Below, piece by piece: positions 1 to 7,884 of a stretch of DNA of 64,000 nt. Position numbers and translations under genes: made by a program. This DNA comes from Pseudorhodoferax soli (GTDB lineage: Bacteria > Pseudomonadota > Gammaproteobacteria > Burkholderiales > Burkholderiaceae_C). The stretch's first letter is position 1, and the number at the start of each line of letters is the position of its first letter. The notes under the pieces are model-generated. The model did no database searches. It saw nothing but the letters and a program-made list of their open reading frames with translations, and was not told the origin of the DNA. The stretch covers positions 248,001 to 312,000 of the forward strand of contig NZ_QPJK01000009.1 of assembly GCF_003337555.1 (NCBI RefSeq), read 5' to 3'.

Positions 1-446
1 ACGACCTCGATGCGCTCGATCATCTCGGGCGTGATCCAGTCCAGGTCCTGCTGGCCCAGGTCGTCGCGGTAGTTCACGCCGGCCGAACTGCCCTGGCGCT
101 TGCCGTCGACCAGGATCAGCGTGTACTTGTCGGGCAGGCCGCGCAGCTTGATCTTCGACTGCGGGCCGGTGGCCGCGGTGCCACCGGTCACGCCGGGGAT
201 CGTCGAGAGCAGCTCGCCGATGCTGGTGACGGGCTTCTTCTCGATGTCCTCGCGCGTGATCACGCTGATGCTGGCGGGGGCTTCCTTGATGTCCACCGCC
301 TGGCCCGAGGCGGTGACGACGACCGTCTGCAGCGCCTGCGCGCTGCCGGCCGCGGCCGGCTGGCCTTGCGCGTAGGCCTGGGCCAGTACCAGGGTCAGAA
401 GGCAGGGCGCCAGGGCCAGGCTGCGGGTGCTGTTGCGTGCGTTCAC
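1..446 (-). CDS. TonB-dependent outer-membrane receptor, N-terminal part (cut by window start)
   Basis: This is the 5' end of a TonB-dependent receptor that would import a siderophore or other large ligand across the outer membrane. The start is a GTG at 446. A signal peptide ending near AYAQG is followed by a TonB-box-like stretch (QTVVVTA) and the plug domain (SISVITREDIEKKP, then a run with KIKLRGLPDKYTLILVDGKR), which resembles ferric-enterobactin/colicin-type receptors. Only about 148 residues lie in the window, so the barrel and the substrate cannot be judged. It diverges from a two-component system, with a Fur-box-like sequence in the shared upstream region. The family call is firm; the ligand is unknown. 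Confidence 0.88.
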   Translation of the reverse strand, partial: MNARNSTRSLALAPCLLTLVLAQAYAQGQPAAAGSAQALQTVVVTASGQAVDIKEAPASISVITREDIEKKPVTSIGELLSTIPGVTGGTAATGPQSKIKLRGLPDKYTLILVDGKRQGSSAGVNYRDDLGQQDLDWITPEMIERIEV

Positions 447-493
447 GGGACCTCGTTGGATGGGTTTCCTGTCGGCGCGGAGCGCGTGACAAA

Positions 494-508
494 TGAGAAA
501 TATTCGCA
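494..508. promoter_or_regulatory. Possible Fur box between the TonB receptor and the response regulator
   Basis: TGAGAAATATTCGCA at this position matches the 7-1-7 Fur pattern TGATAAT-N-ATTATCA at about 10 of 14 informative positions. It lies about 50 bases upstream of the receptor start. The region is unusually AT-rich for this genome. Iron control is plausible for a siderophore receptor, but this is an inference from a partial match. Confidence 0.4.
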
Positions 509-550
509 ACGGGGATAATAGGAACCGGTAACCAGTCGTTGATCTTTCTT

Positions 551-1330
551 ATGAATTCTTTGCAAACCGTGTGGCGCAATGCGGCCGGCGTCACCGAGCC
601 GGGCCCGCTGCCGCGCGTTCTGCTGGTCGACGACGACGTCGACCTGTGCAGCATGCTGCAGGAGTTCCTGGAGGCCGAGCCGGTGCAGCTGGACTGCGCG
701 CACGACGGTGGCGAAGCCGCCGAGCGGCTGGGGCGCGAGCGTTTCGACGCGGTGCTGCTCGACGTCATGCTGCCCACGCTGGACGGCTATGCCCTGCTGC
801 GCCACCTGCGTGCGCAGGGGGGGCCGACGCCCGTGCTGATGCTTAGCGCGCACGGCGCCGAGGACGACCGGATCAAGGGCCTGGAGGCAGGGGCGGACGA
901 CTACCTGCCCAAGCCCTTCAACCCGCGCGAGCTGCGCGCACGGCTGTTCGCCATGCTGCGGCGCGGCCTGCGCCCTGCCGCCCACGCCGCGGAGCCCGAG
1001 CCGGTGCTGCGCCTGGACGCCTTGGCGCTGTTGCCGCGCAAGGCGCTGGCGGCCATCGGCGGGAGGACGGTCGTGCTGACCTCGGCCGAGGCGCGCATCC
1101 TGGAGGCCCTGATGCGCGCGCCGAACCGGCCGGTCTCGCGCGCCCAGCTCACGCGCTGGGGCCTGGGCCGGGCGTTGCTGCCGACCGACCGCAGCCTGGA
1201 CACGCATGTGAGCAACCTGCGCCGCAAGCTGCGCCTGGATGGCGCGCTGGCCCATGTGCCCGTGTTGCGCAGCGCGCGGGGGGTGGGCTATGTGCTCCAT
1301 GCTGCGGCGCCGGCGGAGGTGCAGGCCTGA
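551..1330 (+). CDS. OmpR/PhoB-type response regulator
   Basis: A DNA-binding response regulator of about 259 residues. The receiver domain has the acidic cluster at D27-D29, the phospho-acceptor D71 (LLDVMLP) and K121 (PKPFNP). A winged-helix C-terminal domain ends in LRRKLRLDGA...RGVGYVL. ATG at 551 is taken as the start; an in-frame TTG at 539 would add four residues, and neither has a clear ribosome-binding site. Its stop overlaps the start of the cognate kinase. The divergent TonB receptor suggests control of envelope or metal uptake genes, but the signal is not visible. Confidence 0.9.
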   Translation: MNSLQTVWRNAAGVTEPGPLPRVLLVDDDVDLCSMLQEFLEAEPVQLDCAHDGGEAAERLGRERFDAVLLDVMLPTLDGYALLRHLRAQGGPTPVLMLSAHGAEDDRIKGLEAGADDYLPKPFNPRELRARLFAMLRRGLRPAAHAAEPEPVLRLDALALLPRKALAAIGGRTVVLTSAEARILEALMRAPNRPVSRAQLTRWGLGRALLPTDRSLDTHVSNLRRKLRLDGALAHVPVLRSARGVGYVLHAAAPAEVQA

Positions 1331-2718
1331 ACACGCGCCTGTTCCGCCGCATCTTCCTGTCGTTCTGGGCGGCGATCGTGCTGATCCTGTTGATCGGCAT
1401 CGGCCTCACGCTGGCCGTCACCTCGGCGCGGCTGCACGCGCTGGACGGCGTGAGTTCCGCACAGCTGACGCAGGCCGCGCGCCACGCCGCCCGCGCCGGC
1501 GATGCGGCGCTGCGCCAGTGGGTGCGCCGGACCGAGGCCGGCCACCCGACGCTGCGGGTGTTCCTGGTGGACCGCCAGGGGCGCGAACTGCTGCGCCGGT
1601 CGTTGCCGGTTCGGTTGCAGGACTGGGTCAAGCTGAACCTGGCGCAGACCGTCGCGCTGTGGGAAGGCGCACCGGCCGGCGCCGGCCCGGCCGTGCACCG
1701 CGCCCATGTGCCGGTGCCCGATTCGTGGTGGAACGTGCCGGCCATCGAGAGCGCCGACGGCGGCGTGCACTTCGCGCTGTTCCTGCCGTTCGACGCCTCG
1801 GCCTACGAGGTGTTGGGCGTGCCCCATGTGCTGGTGCTGCTGTTCCTGTGCGCGGTGTGCGTGAGCGGCCTGGCCTGCTGGGTGGTGGCGCGCCACATCA
1901 TCCGCCCCGTGCTGGGCGTGCAGCAAGGGCTGCGCAGCCTGGCGCGCGGCGAGCTCGGCGCACGCATGGGCCCGGCCCTGGCAGCGCGCACCGACGAGCT
2001 GGGCGCGCTGGCGGCCGATTTCGACGCCACCGCGCAGCGGCTGCAGGAACTCGTCTCGGCGCAGGAGATGCTGCTGCGCGATGTCTCGCACGAGTTGCGC
2101 ACGCCGCTCACGCGGCTGCGGCTGGCGCTGGAACTTGCCCGCCGCGGCGGCCAGAACATGCCGGCGCAGCTGGACCGCATCGAACGCGAATGCGGCCGGC
2201 TCGACACGCTGACCGGCCAGGTGCTGCGGCTGAGCCGCCTGCGCGAGCCGCGCGCGCTGGCCGCTGCGCCGCTGGATCTGGCGGCGCTGGTGGGCGAGAC
2301 GGTGGCCGACCTGGCGTACGAGGCCGAGGCCGCCGGCAAGGCCGTGGCCTGGCAGGCGCCGCACGCACCGGTGCGGGTGCACGGCGCTGCGGCCGAGCTG
2401 GCCAGCATGCTGGAGAACGTGCTGCGCAATGCGCTGCGCTTCACGCCGCGCGGCGGGCGGGTCGATGTGGCGCTGGCGCTGCACCCGGGCAGGGTGGGCC
2501 TCTCGGTGCGCGACCGCGGCCCCGGCATCGCCCCCGAGCACCTGGACCAGGTGTTCGCGCCGTTTTTCCAGTCCGACCCGGCACGCAGCAGCGGCCACCA
2601 GGGCGCAGGGCTCGGCCTGGCCATTGCACAGCGCGTGGCGCAACGCCACGCGGGCGAGATCCGGCTGGCCAACCGCGCGGGCGGCGGCCTGCGCGTGGAG
2701 ATCACGCTGCCGTGCTGA
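1327..2718 (+). CDS. Sensor histidine kinase (HAMP, HisKA, HATPase), apparent CTG start
   Basis: This is the membrane kinase partner of the upstream regulator, about 463 residues. The first transmembrane helix lies near residues 10-32 and the second near 160-185. HAMP follows, then HisKA with H255 (DVSHELRTPL), the N box ENVLRNALRFTP, the G1 box DRGPGIAP, the F box FAPFFQ and the G2 box GAGLGLAIAQ. The only ATG, GTG or TTG available at the N-terminus is GTG 1378, which would cut into the first helix. A CTG at 1327 sits seven bases after GGAGGT (1315-1320) and overlaps the regulator's stop as CTGA. I therefore take CTG as the start. The kinase call is firm and the start is an inference. Confidence 0.88.
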   Translation: MNTRLFRRIFLSFWAAIVLILLIGIGLTLAVTSARLHALDGVSSAQLTQAARHAARAGDAALRQWVRRTEAGHPTLRVFLVDRQGRELLRRSLPVRLQDWVKLNLAQTVALWEGAPAGAGPAVHRAHVPVPDSWWNVPAIESADGGVHFALFLPFDASAYEVLGVPHVLVLLFLCAVCVSGLACWVVARHIIRPVLGVQQGLRSLARGELGARMGPALAARTDELGALAADFDATAQRLQELVSAQEMLLRDVSHELRTPLTRLRLALELARRGGQNMPAQLDRIERECGRLDTLTGQVLRLSRLREPRALAAAPLDLAALVGETVADLAYEAEAAGKAVAWQAPHAPVRVHGAAAELASMLENVLRNALRFTPRGGRVDVALALHPGRVGLSVRDRGPGIAPEHLDQVFAPFFQSDPARSSGHQGAGLGLAIAQRVAQRHAGEIRLANRAGGGLRVEITLPC

Positions 2719-2731
2719 ACCAGGGGGCGTC

Positions 2732-3265
2732 ATGCCGTTGTCACGGTGGACCGAACAATCCCCGGGAATGCAACACCCGTTTCCGATCCGCGTCCTCTTC
2801 CTGTGCAACAGCAACGCGGCGCGCAGCCTGATGGCCGAAGCGCTGCTGCGCCAGCTGGACAGCGCCCGCTTCGCCGCCTATTCGGCCGGCAGCAAGCCGA
2901 CCGCCGACGGCCAGGCCGATCCACGCACACTGCAGGCGCTGCAGCGCACCGGCCTGCCGACCGAGGGCCTGCGCAGCAAGAGCTGGGACGAATTCGGCCA
3001 CGCCGACGCGCCGCACATGGACCTCATCGTCACGCTGTGCGACGAAGCCTTTGGTGAGATCTGCCCGGTCTGGCCCGGCCATCCCGCCACGGCGCACTGG
3101 TCCTGCCCCGACCCGCGTGCCGGGGACGCGCGCGACGCCGAGCGCTTCGTGCACACGGCCGAGGCCTTGCACCGCCACATCGCGCTGCTCGTGAGCCTGT
3201 CCGACGCACGCATCGACCGCCTGGTCCTGGAGGCCGAGGCGCGCCAGATCGGCCAGGCGTCGTGA
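2732..3265 (+). CDS. ArsC-like low-molecular-weight phosphatase / arsenate reductase family
   Basis: A small cytosolic protein of the low-molecular-weight protein tyrosine phosphatase fold, which includes thioredoxin-coupled arsenate reductases. The P-loop C-x5-R is FLCNSNAARS near the N-terminus (C25 and R31 from this start). The stretch VTLCDEAFGEICPVWPGHP and the DP pair in SCPDPRAG are typical of the ArsC branch. ATG 2732 follows AGGGGG; ATG 2768 is an alternative that gives a more usual N-terminus. No arsR, arsB or acr3 lies next to it, so an arsenic role is unsupported by context. A general tyrosine phosphatase role remains possible. Confidence 0.8.
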   Translation: MPLSRWTEQSPGMQHPFPIRVLFLCNSNAARSLMAEALLRQLDSARFAAYSAGSKPTADGQADPRTLQALQRTGLPTEGLRSKSWDEFGHADAPHMDLIVTLCDEAFGEICPVWPGHPATAHWSCPDPRAGDARDAERFVHTAEALHRHIALLVSLSDARIDRLVLEAEARQIGQAS

Positions 3266-3328
3266 CCTGCGGCACCTTGCCGGCGCGCGGCTGAAGGTGT
3301 CAGATCGGCCTTGCCACAGGAGCGTCCC

Positions 3329-4363
3329 ATGAAGCTGTCCCGCCTGACCATCGCCACCTTCAACCTCTATAACCTGAACCTGCCGGGCCGCAAGATCTAC
3401 ACGGGGGCCGGTTGGACGCAGGCGCAGTACGACCTCAAGATCGCCTGGACCGCCCACCAGCTCAAGCTGCTCGCGCCCGACGTGCTGGGCGTGCAGGAAC
3501 TCTGGCATGCCGATGCGCTGGCAGCGGCGCTGGATGCGTCGGGCCTGGCCGACCAGTACGACCTGCTGGTGCCGCCGGATGCGGATGGCACGCACATCGT
3601 CTGCGCGGCGCTGGTGCGCAAGGGGCTGCTGGTGGGCGCGCCGGACTGGATCACCGGGTTTCCGGAGAACTTCGTGCTGCGCTCCAAGGGCGACGACCCG
3701 CAGACGCCGCAGATCGAAGTCAACATCGCGGGCTTCTCGCGCCCGGTGCTGCACTGCGCCATCCAGCCGCGCGACGGGCAGCCGGCCGTGCAGGTCTATG
3801 TCTGCCACTTCAAGTCGAAGGCGCCCACGCAGGTGTTCAAGGAAGACTGGTACGACAAGACCGTCTACGGCCGCCATGCCAAGGGCCTGGGCTCGGCGCT
3901 GTCCACCATCCGCCGCACGGCCGAGGCGGCGGCGCTGCGCTTTCTGCTCAGCGAGCAGATGAAGGGCAACGACACCCCGGTCATCGTGCTGGGCGACATC
4001 AACGACGGCCAGCACAGCAACACCGCCAACATCCTGACCGAGCAGCCGCGCTACCTGGTCGGCGATTCCGAGGGCGGCGGCGACCTGGCGCTGTACACGG
4101 CGCAGACGCTGCAGGAGTACCGCGACACGCGCGATGTCTACTACACCCATGTGCACCAGGACATCCGCGAGTCGCTGGACCACATCCTCGTGAGCCAGGA
4201 GTTCTACGACAACAGCAAGAAGCGGCTGTGGATGTTCGACGGCCTGGTGATCAACAACGACCACCTGAACTTCGAGGACCACAAGGCGCTGGGGACGAAC
4301 GACCACGGCATCATCCGCGCGGCGTTCAAGTACAAGCCGGTGACGGCGAAGTCACCGGCCTGA
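3329..4363 (+). CDS. Endonuclease/exonuclease/phosphatase-fold protein
   Basis: A protein of 344 residues with the exonuclease III-like metal-dependent fold shared by DNases, sphingomyelinases and inositol phosphatases. The visible signatures are TFNLYNLN at the N-terminus, the metal-binding Glu in LGVQELW, VCHFKSK, the central GDIND and the C-terminal TNDHG. There is no signal peptide, so it is likely cytosolic. The start ATG 3329 follows AGGAG at 3318-3322. It stands alone between an ArsC-like gene and convergent gdhA. The substrate cannot be assigned from sequence. Confidence 0.82.
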   Translation: MKLSRLTIATFNLYNLNLPGRKIYTGAGWTQAQYDLKIAWTAHQLKLLAPDVLGVQELWHADALAAALDASGLADQYDLLVPPDADGTHIVCAALVRKGLLVGAPDWITGFPENFVLRSKGDDPQTPQIEVNIAGFSRPVLHCAIQPRDGQPAVQVYVCHFKSKAPTQVFKEDWYDKTVYGRHAKGLGSALSTIRRTAEAAALRFLLSEQMKGNDTPVIVLGDINDGQHSNTANILTEQPRYLVGDSEGGGDLALYTAQTLQEYRDTRDVYYTHVHQDIRESLDHILVSQEFYDNSKKRLWMFDGLVINNDHLNFEDHKALGTNDHGIIRAAFKYKPVTAKSPA

Positions 4364-4376
4364 CTGCGGGCAGGGC

Positions 4377-5720
4377 TTACAGCACGCCCTGCGCGATCAT
4401 CGCGTCGGCCACCTTCACGAAGCCGGCGATGTTGGCGCCGTCCACGTAGCTCACGCTGCCGTCCTTGCGCGTGCCGTGCTTCACGCAGGCGCCGTGGATG
4501 CTGCGCATGATCTCCAAGAGGCGCGCGTCCACTTCCTCGCGCGGCCAGCTGATGCGCATGGCGTTCTGGCTCATCTCCAGGCCCGAGGTGGCCACGCCAC
4601 CCGCGTTGCTGGCCTTGCCCGGCGCGAACAGCACGCCGCGCTGCTCGAAAACCTTCACGGCCTCCAGCGTGGACGGCATGTTGGCGCCCTCGGCCACGCA
4701 CAGCACGCCGTTGTCGGCCAGGCGGCGCGCGTCCTCGCCGGTCAGCTCGTTCTGCGTGGCGCAGGGCAGGGCCACGTCGACCTTGACACCCCAGGGCGTG
4801 GCGCCCTTCTCGAAGCGGCCACCGGCGCGCTTGGCGTAGTCGGCCACGCGGCCGTACAGGTGGTTCTTGACTTCCATGAGCTCGGCCAGCTTCTCGGTGG
4901 TGAAGCCGTCCTCGTCGACCACGGTGCCGCTGGAGTCCGACACCGTGACCACCTTGGCGCCCAGCGCCAGCGCCTTCTCGATGGCGTACTGCGCGACGTT
5001 GCCGGCGCCCGAAACCGACACGCGCAGGCCGTCCAGCGACTTGCCCTGGTGCGCCAGCATCTCCTGCGCGAAGTAGACCGTGCCGTAGCCCGTGGCCTCG
5101 GGCCGGATCAGCGAGCCGCCGAAGGAGAGGCCCTTGCCCGTGAACACGCAGTCGGCGCGGTTGGTCAGCTTCTTGACCATGCCGGCGATGAAGCCGACCT
5201 CGCGCCCGCCCACGCCGATGTCACCGGCCGGCACGTCGGTGTCGGCGCCCACGTGGCGGAACAGCTCGCTCGCGAAGGCCTGGCAGAAGCGCATGACCTC
5301 GGCCGGGCTCTTGCCCTTGGGGTCGAAGTCCGAGCCGCCCTTGCCGCCGCCCATGGGCAGCGTGGTCAGCGCGTTCTTGAGCGTCTGCTCGAACGCCAGG
5401 AACTTCAGGATCGACAGGTTCACCGAGGGGTGGAAGCGCAGGCCGCCCTTGTACGGGCCGATGGCCAGGCTGTGCTGGATGCGGTAGCCGCGGTTGACCT
5501 GGATCTGGCCATGGTCGTCCTGCCAGGACACGCGGAACACCACGATGCGCTCCGGCTCCACTAGCCGCTCCAGCAGGCTTTGCTCCGCGTAGCGCGGGTG
5601 CTCGGCAATGAAGGGCCACAGGCTTTCCATGACTTCGGTGACGGCCTGGATGTATTCGGGCTGGCCAGGGTTGCGCTGGGCGACATGGGCCATGAAGGCG
5701 TGGCAATCGGCGTAGGGCAT
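4377..5720 (-). CDS. gdhA: NADP-type glutamate dehydrogenase
   Basis: This enzyme makes glutamate from 2-oxoglutarate, ammonium and NADPH. It has 447 residues from ATG 5720, the same length as Escherichia coli GdhA, and is colinear with it. Characteristic stretches are SLLERLVEPER, AIGPYKGGLRFHPSVN with the catalytic-region lysines, LPMGGGKGGSDFDPKGKS, the Rossmann segment VSGAGNVAQYA and LPCATQNELTG. An upstream in-frame ATG at 5768 would add 16 residues and lacks a ribosome-binding site. The gene stands alone and is convergent with the upstream phosphatase-fold gene. Its leader contains repeated TGCACCAA-type motifs. Confidence 0.96.
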   Translation of the reverse strand: MPYADCHAFMAHVAQRNPGQPEYIQAVTEVMESLWPFIAEHPRYAEQSLLERLVEPERIVVFRVSWQDDHGQIQVNRGYRIQHSLAIGPYKGGLRFHPSVNLSILKFLAFEQTLKNALTTLPMGGGKGGSDFDPKGKSPAEVMRFCQAFASELFRHVGADTDVPAGDIGVGGREVGFIAGMVKKLTNRADCVFTGKGLSFGGSLIRPEATGYGTVYFAQEMLAHQGKSLDGLRVSVSGAGNVAQYAIEKALALGAKVVTVSDSSGTVVDEDGFTTEKLAELMEVKNHLYGRVADYAKRAGGRFEKGATPWGVKVDVALPCATQNELTGEDARRLADNGVLCVAEGANMPSTLEAVKVFEQRGVLFAPGKASNAGGVATSGLEMSQNAMRISWPREEVDARLLEIMRSIHGACVKHGTRKDGSVSYVDGANIAGFVKVADAMIAQGVL

Positions 5721-5762
5721 GGGTGCTGCGGAGAGGAGTGGCAAAAAAAGGGCGCCATTCTC

Positions 5763-5851
5763 GTGCATTCATGCACCAATACCGGCTTAACCATGCGGGA
5801 TGTGCATGGATTTGGTGCTTTTCGTGGTGGAGAGCGTCTTATGTTGGTGCA
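5763..5851. promoter_or_regulatory. Repeated TGCACCAA/TTGGTGCA motifs upstream of gdhA
   Basis: TGCACCAA occurs at 5772-5779. Its reverse complement, TTGGTGC followed by T or A, occurs at 5812-5819 and 5844-5851. The first copy is also half of a perfect GTGCA-TTCA-TGCAC palindrome (5763-5776). The sites lie 40-130 bases upstream of gdhA. The half-site resembles the NtrC core GCACCA, which would suit a nitrogen-assimilation gene, but the spacing is not the classic one. Treat as a candidate activator region. Confidence 0.35.
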
Positions 5852-5860
5852 TTCCTGCGC

Positions 5861-6817
5861 TCAGAGATCGAGCCACAGCACCGGGCTCCGAGCGCCGGAG
5901 CAGCAGACCATCATGCTTTGGTTGGCGCTGCACTCGGCCTCGCCGAGCACGCTGTCGCGGTGCTCCGGCACGCCACCGAGCACGCGCGTCTCGCACGCGC
6001 CGCAGATCCCCTGCATGCAGGAATAGGGCGCGTCCACGCCGTGGGCCAGCAAGGTATCGAGGATCGTCGTGCCGGCTGCGACCGTCAGCCGCCGGCCCGA
6101 ACGCACGAGCTCGACCACGAAGCTGCCTTGCGCGGCGGCCGGCTGCAGTGGGGCGAAGCGTTCCAGGTGCACGCGCTCGGCCGGCAGGCCGGCCGTGGCC
6201 TGTTCGAAGGCCTGCAGCATGGCCTGCGGCCCGCAGCAGTAGAAGTGCGCGCCGGCCGGCGCCGCCTGTACCGTGCGCGCGATGTCCAGGCGGCCGCCTG
6301 CTGCGTCGCCGAAGTGCAGGTGCACCCGGTGGGGTGCCAGGGCCTGCAGCTCGCGGGCGAAGGCGGCACGGTCGCTTCTCCTGCAGGCATAGTGCAGCTC
6401 CCACGTGCGGCCCAGCTGCGCCAGCCTCGCGTGCATGGCGCGCAGCGGCGTGATGCCGATGCCACCCGCGATCAGCACGCTGTGGGCTGCGTCCTCGCGC
6501 AGCGCGAAATGGTTGCGCGGCAGGCCGATGGGCAGCACGGTGCCCACCTGCAGCCGCTCGTGCACGAAGCGCGATCCGCCGCGGCCATCGGCCTGGCGGC
6601 CCACGGCCACCACGTAGCGCTGGCGCTCGGTCTGCGCATTGGTCAGCGAATAGCTGCGCACCAGCCCTTCGGCCAGATGCAGGTCGATGTGGGCGCCAGC
6701 CTCGAACGGCGGCAGCGCGGCGCCGTCGGGCCGGCGCAGTTCGTAGGAGTGCACGTCCTGCGCCTCGCGGCGCACGGCCTCGACCCGAACCACCAGCCGG
6801 TCCATCGGCCGGTCCAT
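5861..6817 (-). CDS. Ferredoxin reductase component of an aromatic-ring Rieske oxygenase (VanB/phthalate dioxygenase reductase type)
   Basis: This is the electron-transfer partner of the Rieske oxygenase at 7885-8898, with 318 residues. An N-terminal flavin domain has RSYS (residues 54-57) and a nucleotide domain has AGGIGITP and YCCGP. A C-terminal plant-type [2Fe-2S] domain has C267, C272 and C275 (SCMQGICGACE) with a fourth Cys at 305 or 306. ATG 6817 overlaps the stop of a 16-codon frame as TGATG; GTG 6838 is an alternative start. It would pass electrons from NAD(P)H to the oxygenase for O-demethylation or hydroxylation of an aromatic acid. The substrate is not determinable here. Confidence 0.88.
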   Translation of the reverse strand: MDRPMDRLVVRVEAVRREAQDVHSYELRRPDGAALPPFEAGAHIDLHLAEGLVRSYSLTNAQTERQRYVVAVGRQADGRGGSRFVHERLQVGTVLPIGLPRNHFALREDAAHSVLIAGGIGITPLRAMHARLAQLGRTWELHYACRRSDRAAFARELQALAPHRVHLHFGDAAGGRLDIARTVQAAPAGAHFYCCGPQAMLQAFEQATAGLPAERVHLERFAPLQPAAAQGSFVVELVRSGRRLTVAAGTTILDTLLAHGVDAPYSCMQGICGACETRVLGGVPEHRDSVLGEAECSANQSMMVCCSGARSPVLWLDL

Positions 6818-6872
6818 CAGCCGAGGCCGCCCAGGCACACGTCGGCCAGGACGAAAGACGGGGACATGCAGC

Positions 6873-7862
6873 TCACTCCAGCTCGATGCGGAATTTCTTG
6901 ATCAGCGCGTCCCAGCGCGCGTGGTCGTTGCGCAGCAGCCGGGCGAAGTCGGCCGGCGTGGTGCCGGTCGGCTCGATCTCCAGCTCGCGCAGGCGCGCCG
7001 CGATGTCGGGTTGGGCGATCACGCTGCGCGCATCGGTGGCGATCTTCTGCACGACGGCGGCCGGCGCCCCCTTGGGCAGGAACAGGCCGTACCAGCCGAC
7101 CAGGTCGTAGCCGGGCAGGCCGGATTCCGTCAGCGTCGGCACCTCGGGCAGCGAGGCCAGCCGGCGCGGGCCGGTCACGGCCAGGATGCGCAGCGAGCGG
7201 TCCTTGTGCCGCGCGGCCGCCGTGGCCGACGAGACGAAGCCCGTGGTGACGCGGCCCGAGATCAGGTCGATCAGCATCGGGCCTTCGCCGCGGTAGGGCA
7301 CATGGGGCAGGTCCACGCCAGCGCTGGCCTTCAGCAGCTCGCCGAAGATGTGGCCGGTGGAGCCGGTGCCGAACGAGCCGTAGCTCGGCGGCGCGGTGCC
7401 GGTCTTGAGGCCGGCGAGCAGCGCGTCGACCGAGGAGTAGGGGCTGCCGTTGCCCACCGCCAGGCCCATGGGCTGCGTGCCGATCTGGGTGACGGGGGCC
7501 AGGTCGCTGAACGGGTCGTAGGGCAGCTTGCGGTACAGGCTGGCGTTCTGGATGAAGCCCGTCAGGTGCAGCAGCACGGTGTGGCCGTCGGGCTCGGCGC
7601 GCATCACGAGCTGGGTGGCGATGATGCCGTTGGCCCCGGTGCGGTTGTCCACCACGACCGGCTGGCCCCACAGGCGGGCGAGCTTCTCGGCGATGGGGCG
7701 GACCATGGCGTCGGCCGAGCCGCCGGCGGGGTAGGGCACGACGATGGTGACGGGCTTGGTGGGCCAGGCGGCCGCTGGCGCGGCGACTTGGGCGGTCGCC
7801 AGTGGCGCGATGGCGGCGCCGAGGGCGGCGTGCAGCAGGAAGCGTCTGGAATTTTGGAACAT
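6873..7862 (-). CDS. Bug/TctC-family periplasmic binding protein
   Basis: A secreted solute-binding protein of the tripartite tricarboxylate transporter (Bug) family, 329 residues. It has an N-terminal signal sequence ending near ATAQVAA, then WPTKPVTIVVPYPAGGSADA, which is the family's ligand-loop signature. VVVDNRTGANG and the PDGHTVL segment follow. It sits between the Rieske oxygenase and its reductase, which suggests that it captures the same aromatic or carboxylate substrate. No membrane subunits (TctA/TctB) are nearby, which is usual for orphan Bug proteins in Burkholderiales. Confidence 0.92.
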   Translation of the reverse strand: MFQNSRRFLLHAALGAAIAPLATAQVAAPAAAWPTKPVTIVVPYPAGGSADAMVRPIAEKLARLWGQPVVVDNRTGANGIIATQLVMRAEPDGHTVLLHLTGFIQNASLYRKLPYDPFSDLAPVTQIGTQPMGLAVGNGSPYSSVDALLAGLKTGTAPPSYGSFGTGSTGHIFGELLKASAGVDLPHVPYRGEGPMLIDLISGRVTTGFVSSATAAARHKDRSLRILAVTGPRRLASLPEVPTLTESGLPGYDLVGWYGLFLPKGAPAAVVQKIATDARSVIAQPDIAARLRELEIEPTGTTPADFARLLRNDHARWDALIKKFRIELE

Positions 7863-7884
7863 GGTGGTCGTCGGGTCGGTGTCG

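Noticed and set aside
2741-4306. A 521-codon open frame antisense to the ArsC-like and endonuclease-fold genes
   Set aside because: It spans two clear sense genes and shows no motif; another codon-bias shadow.
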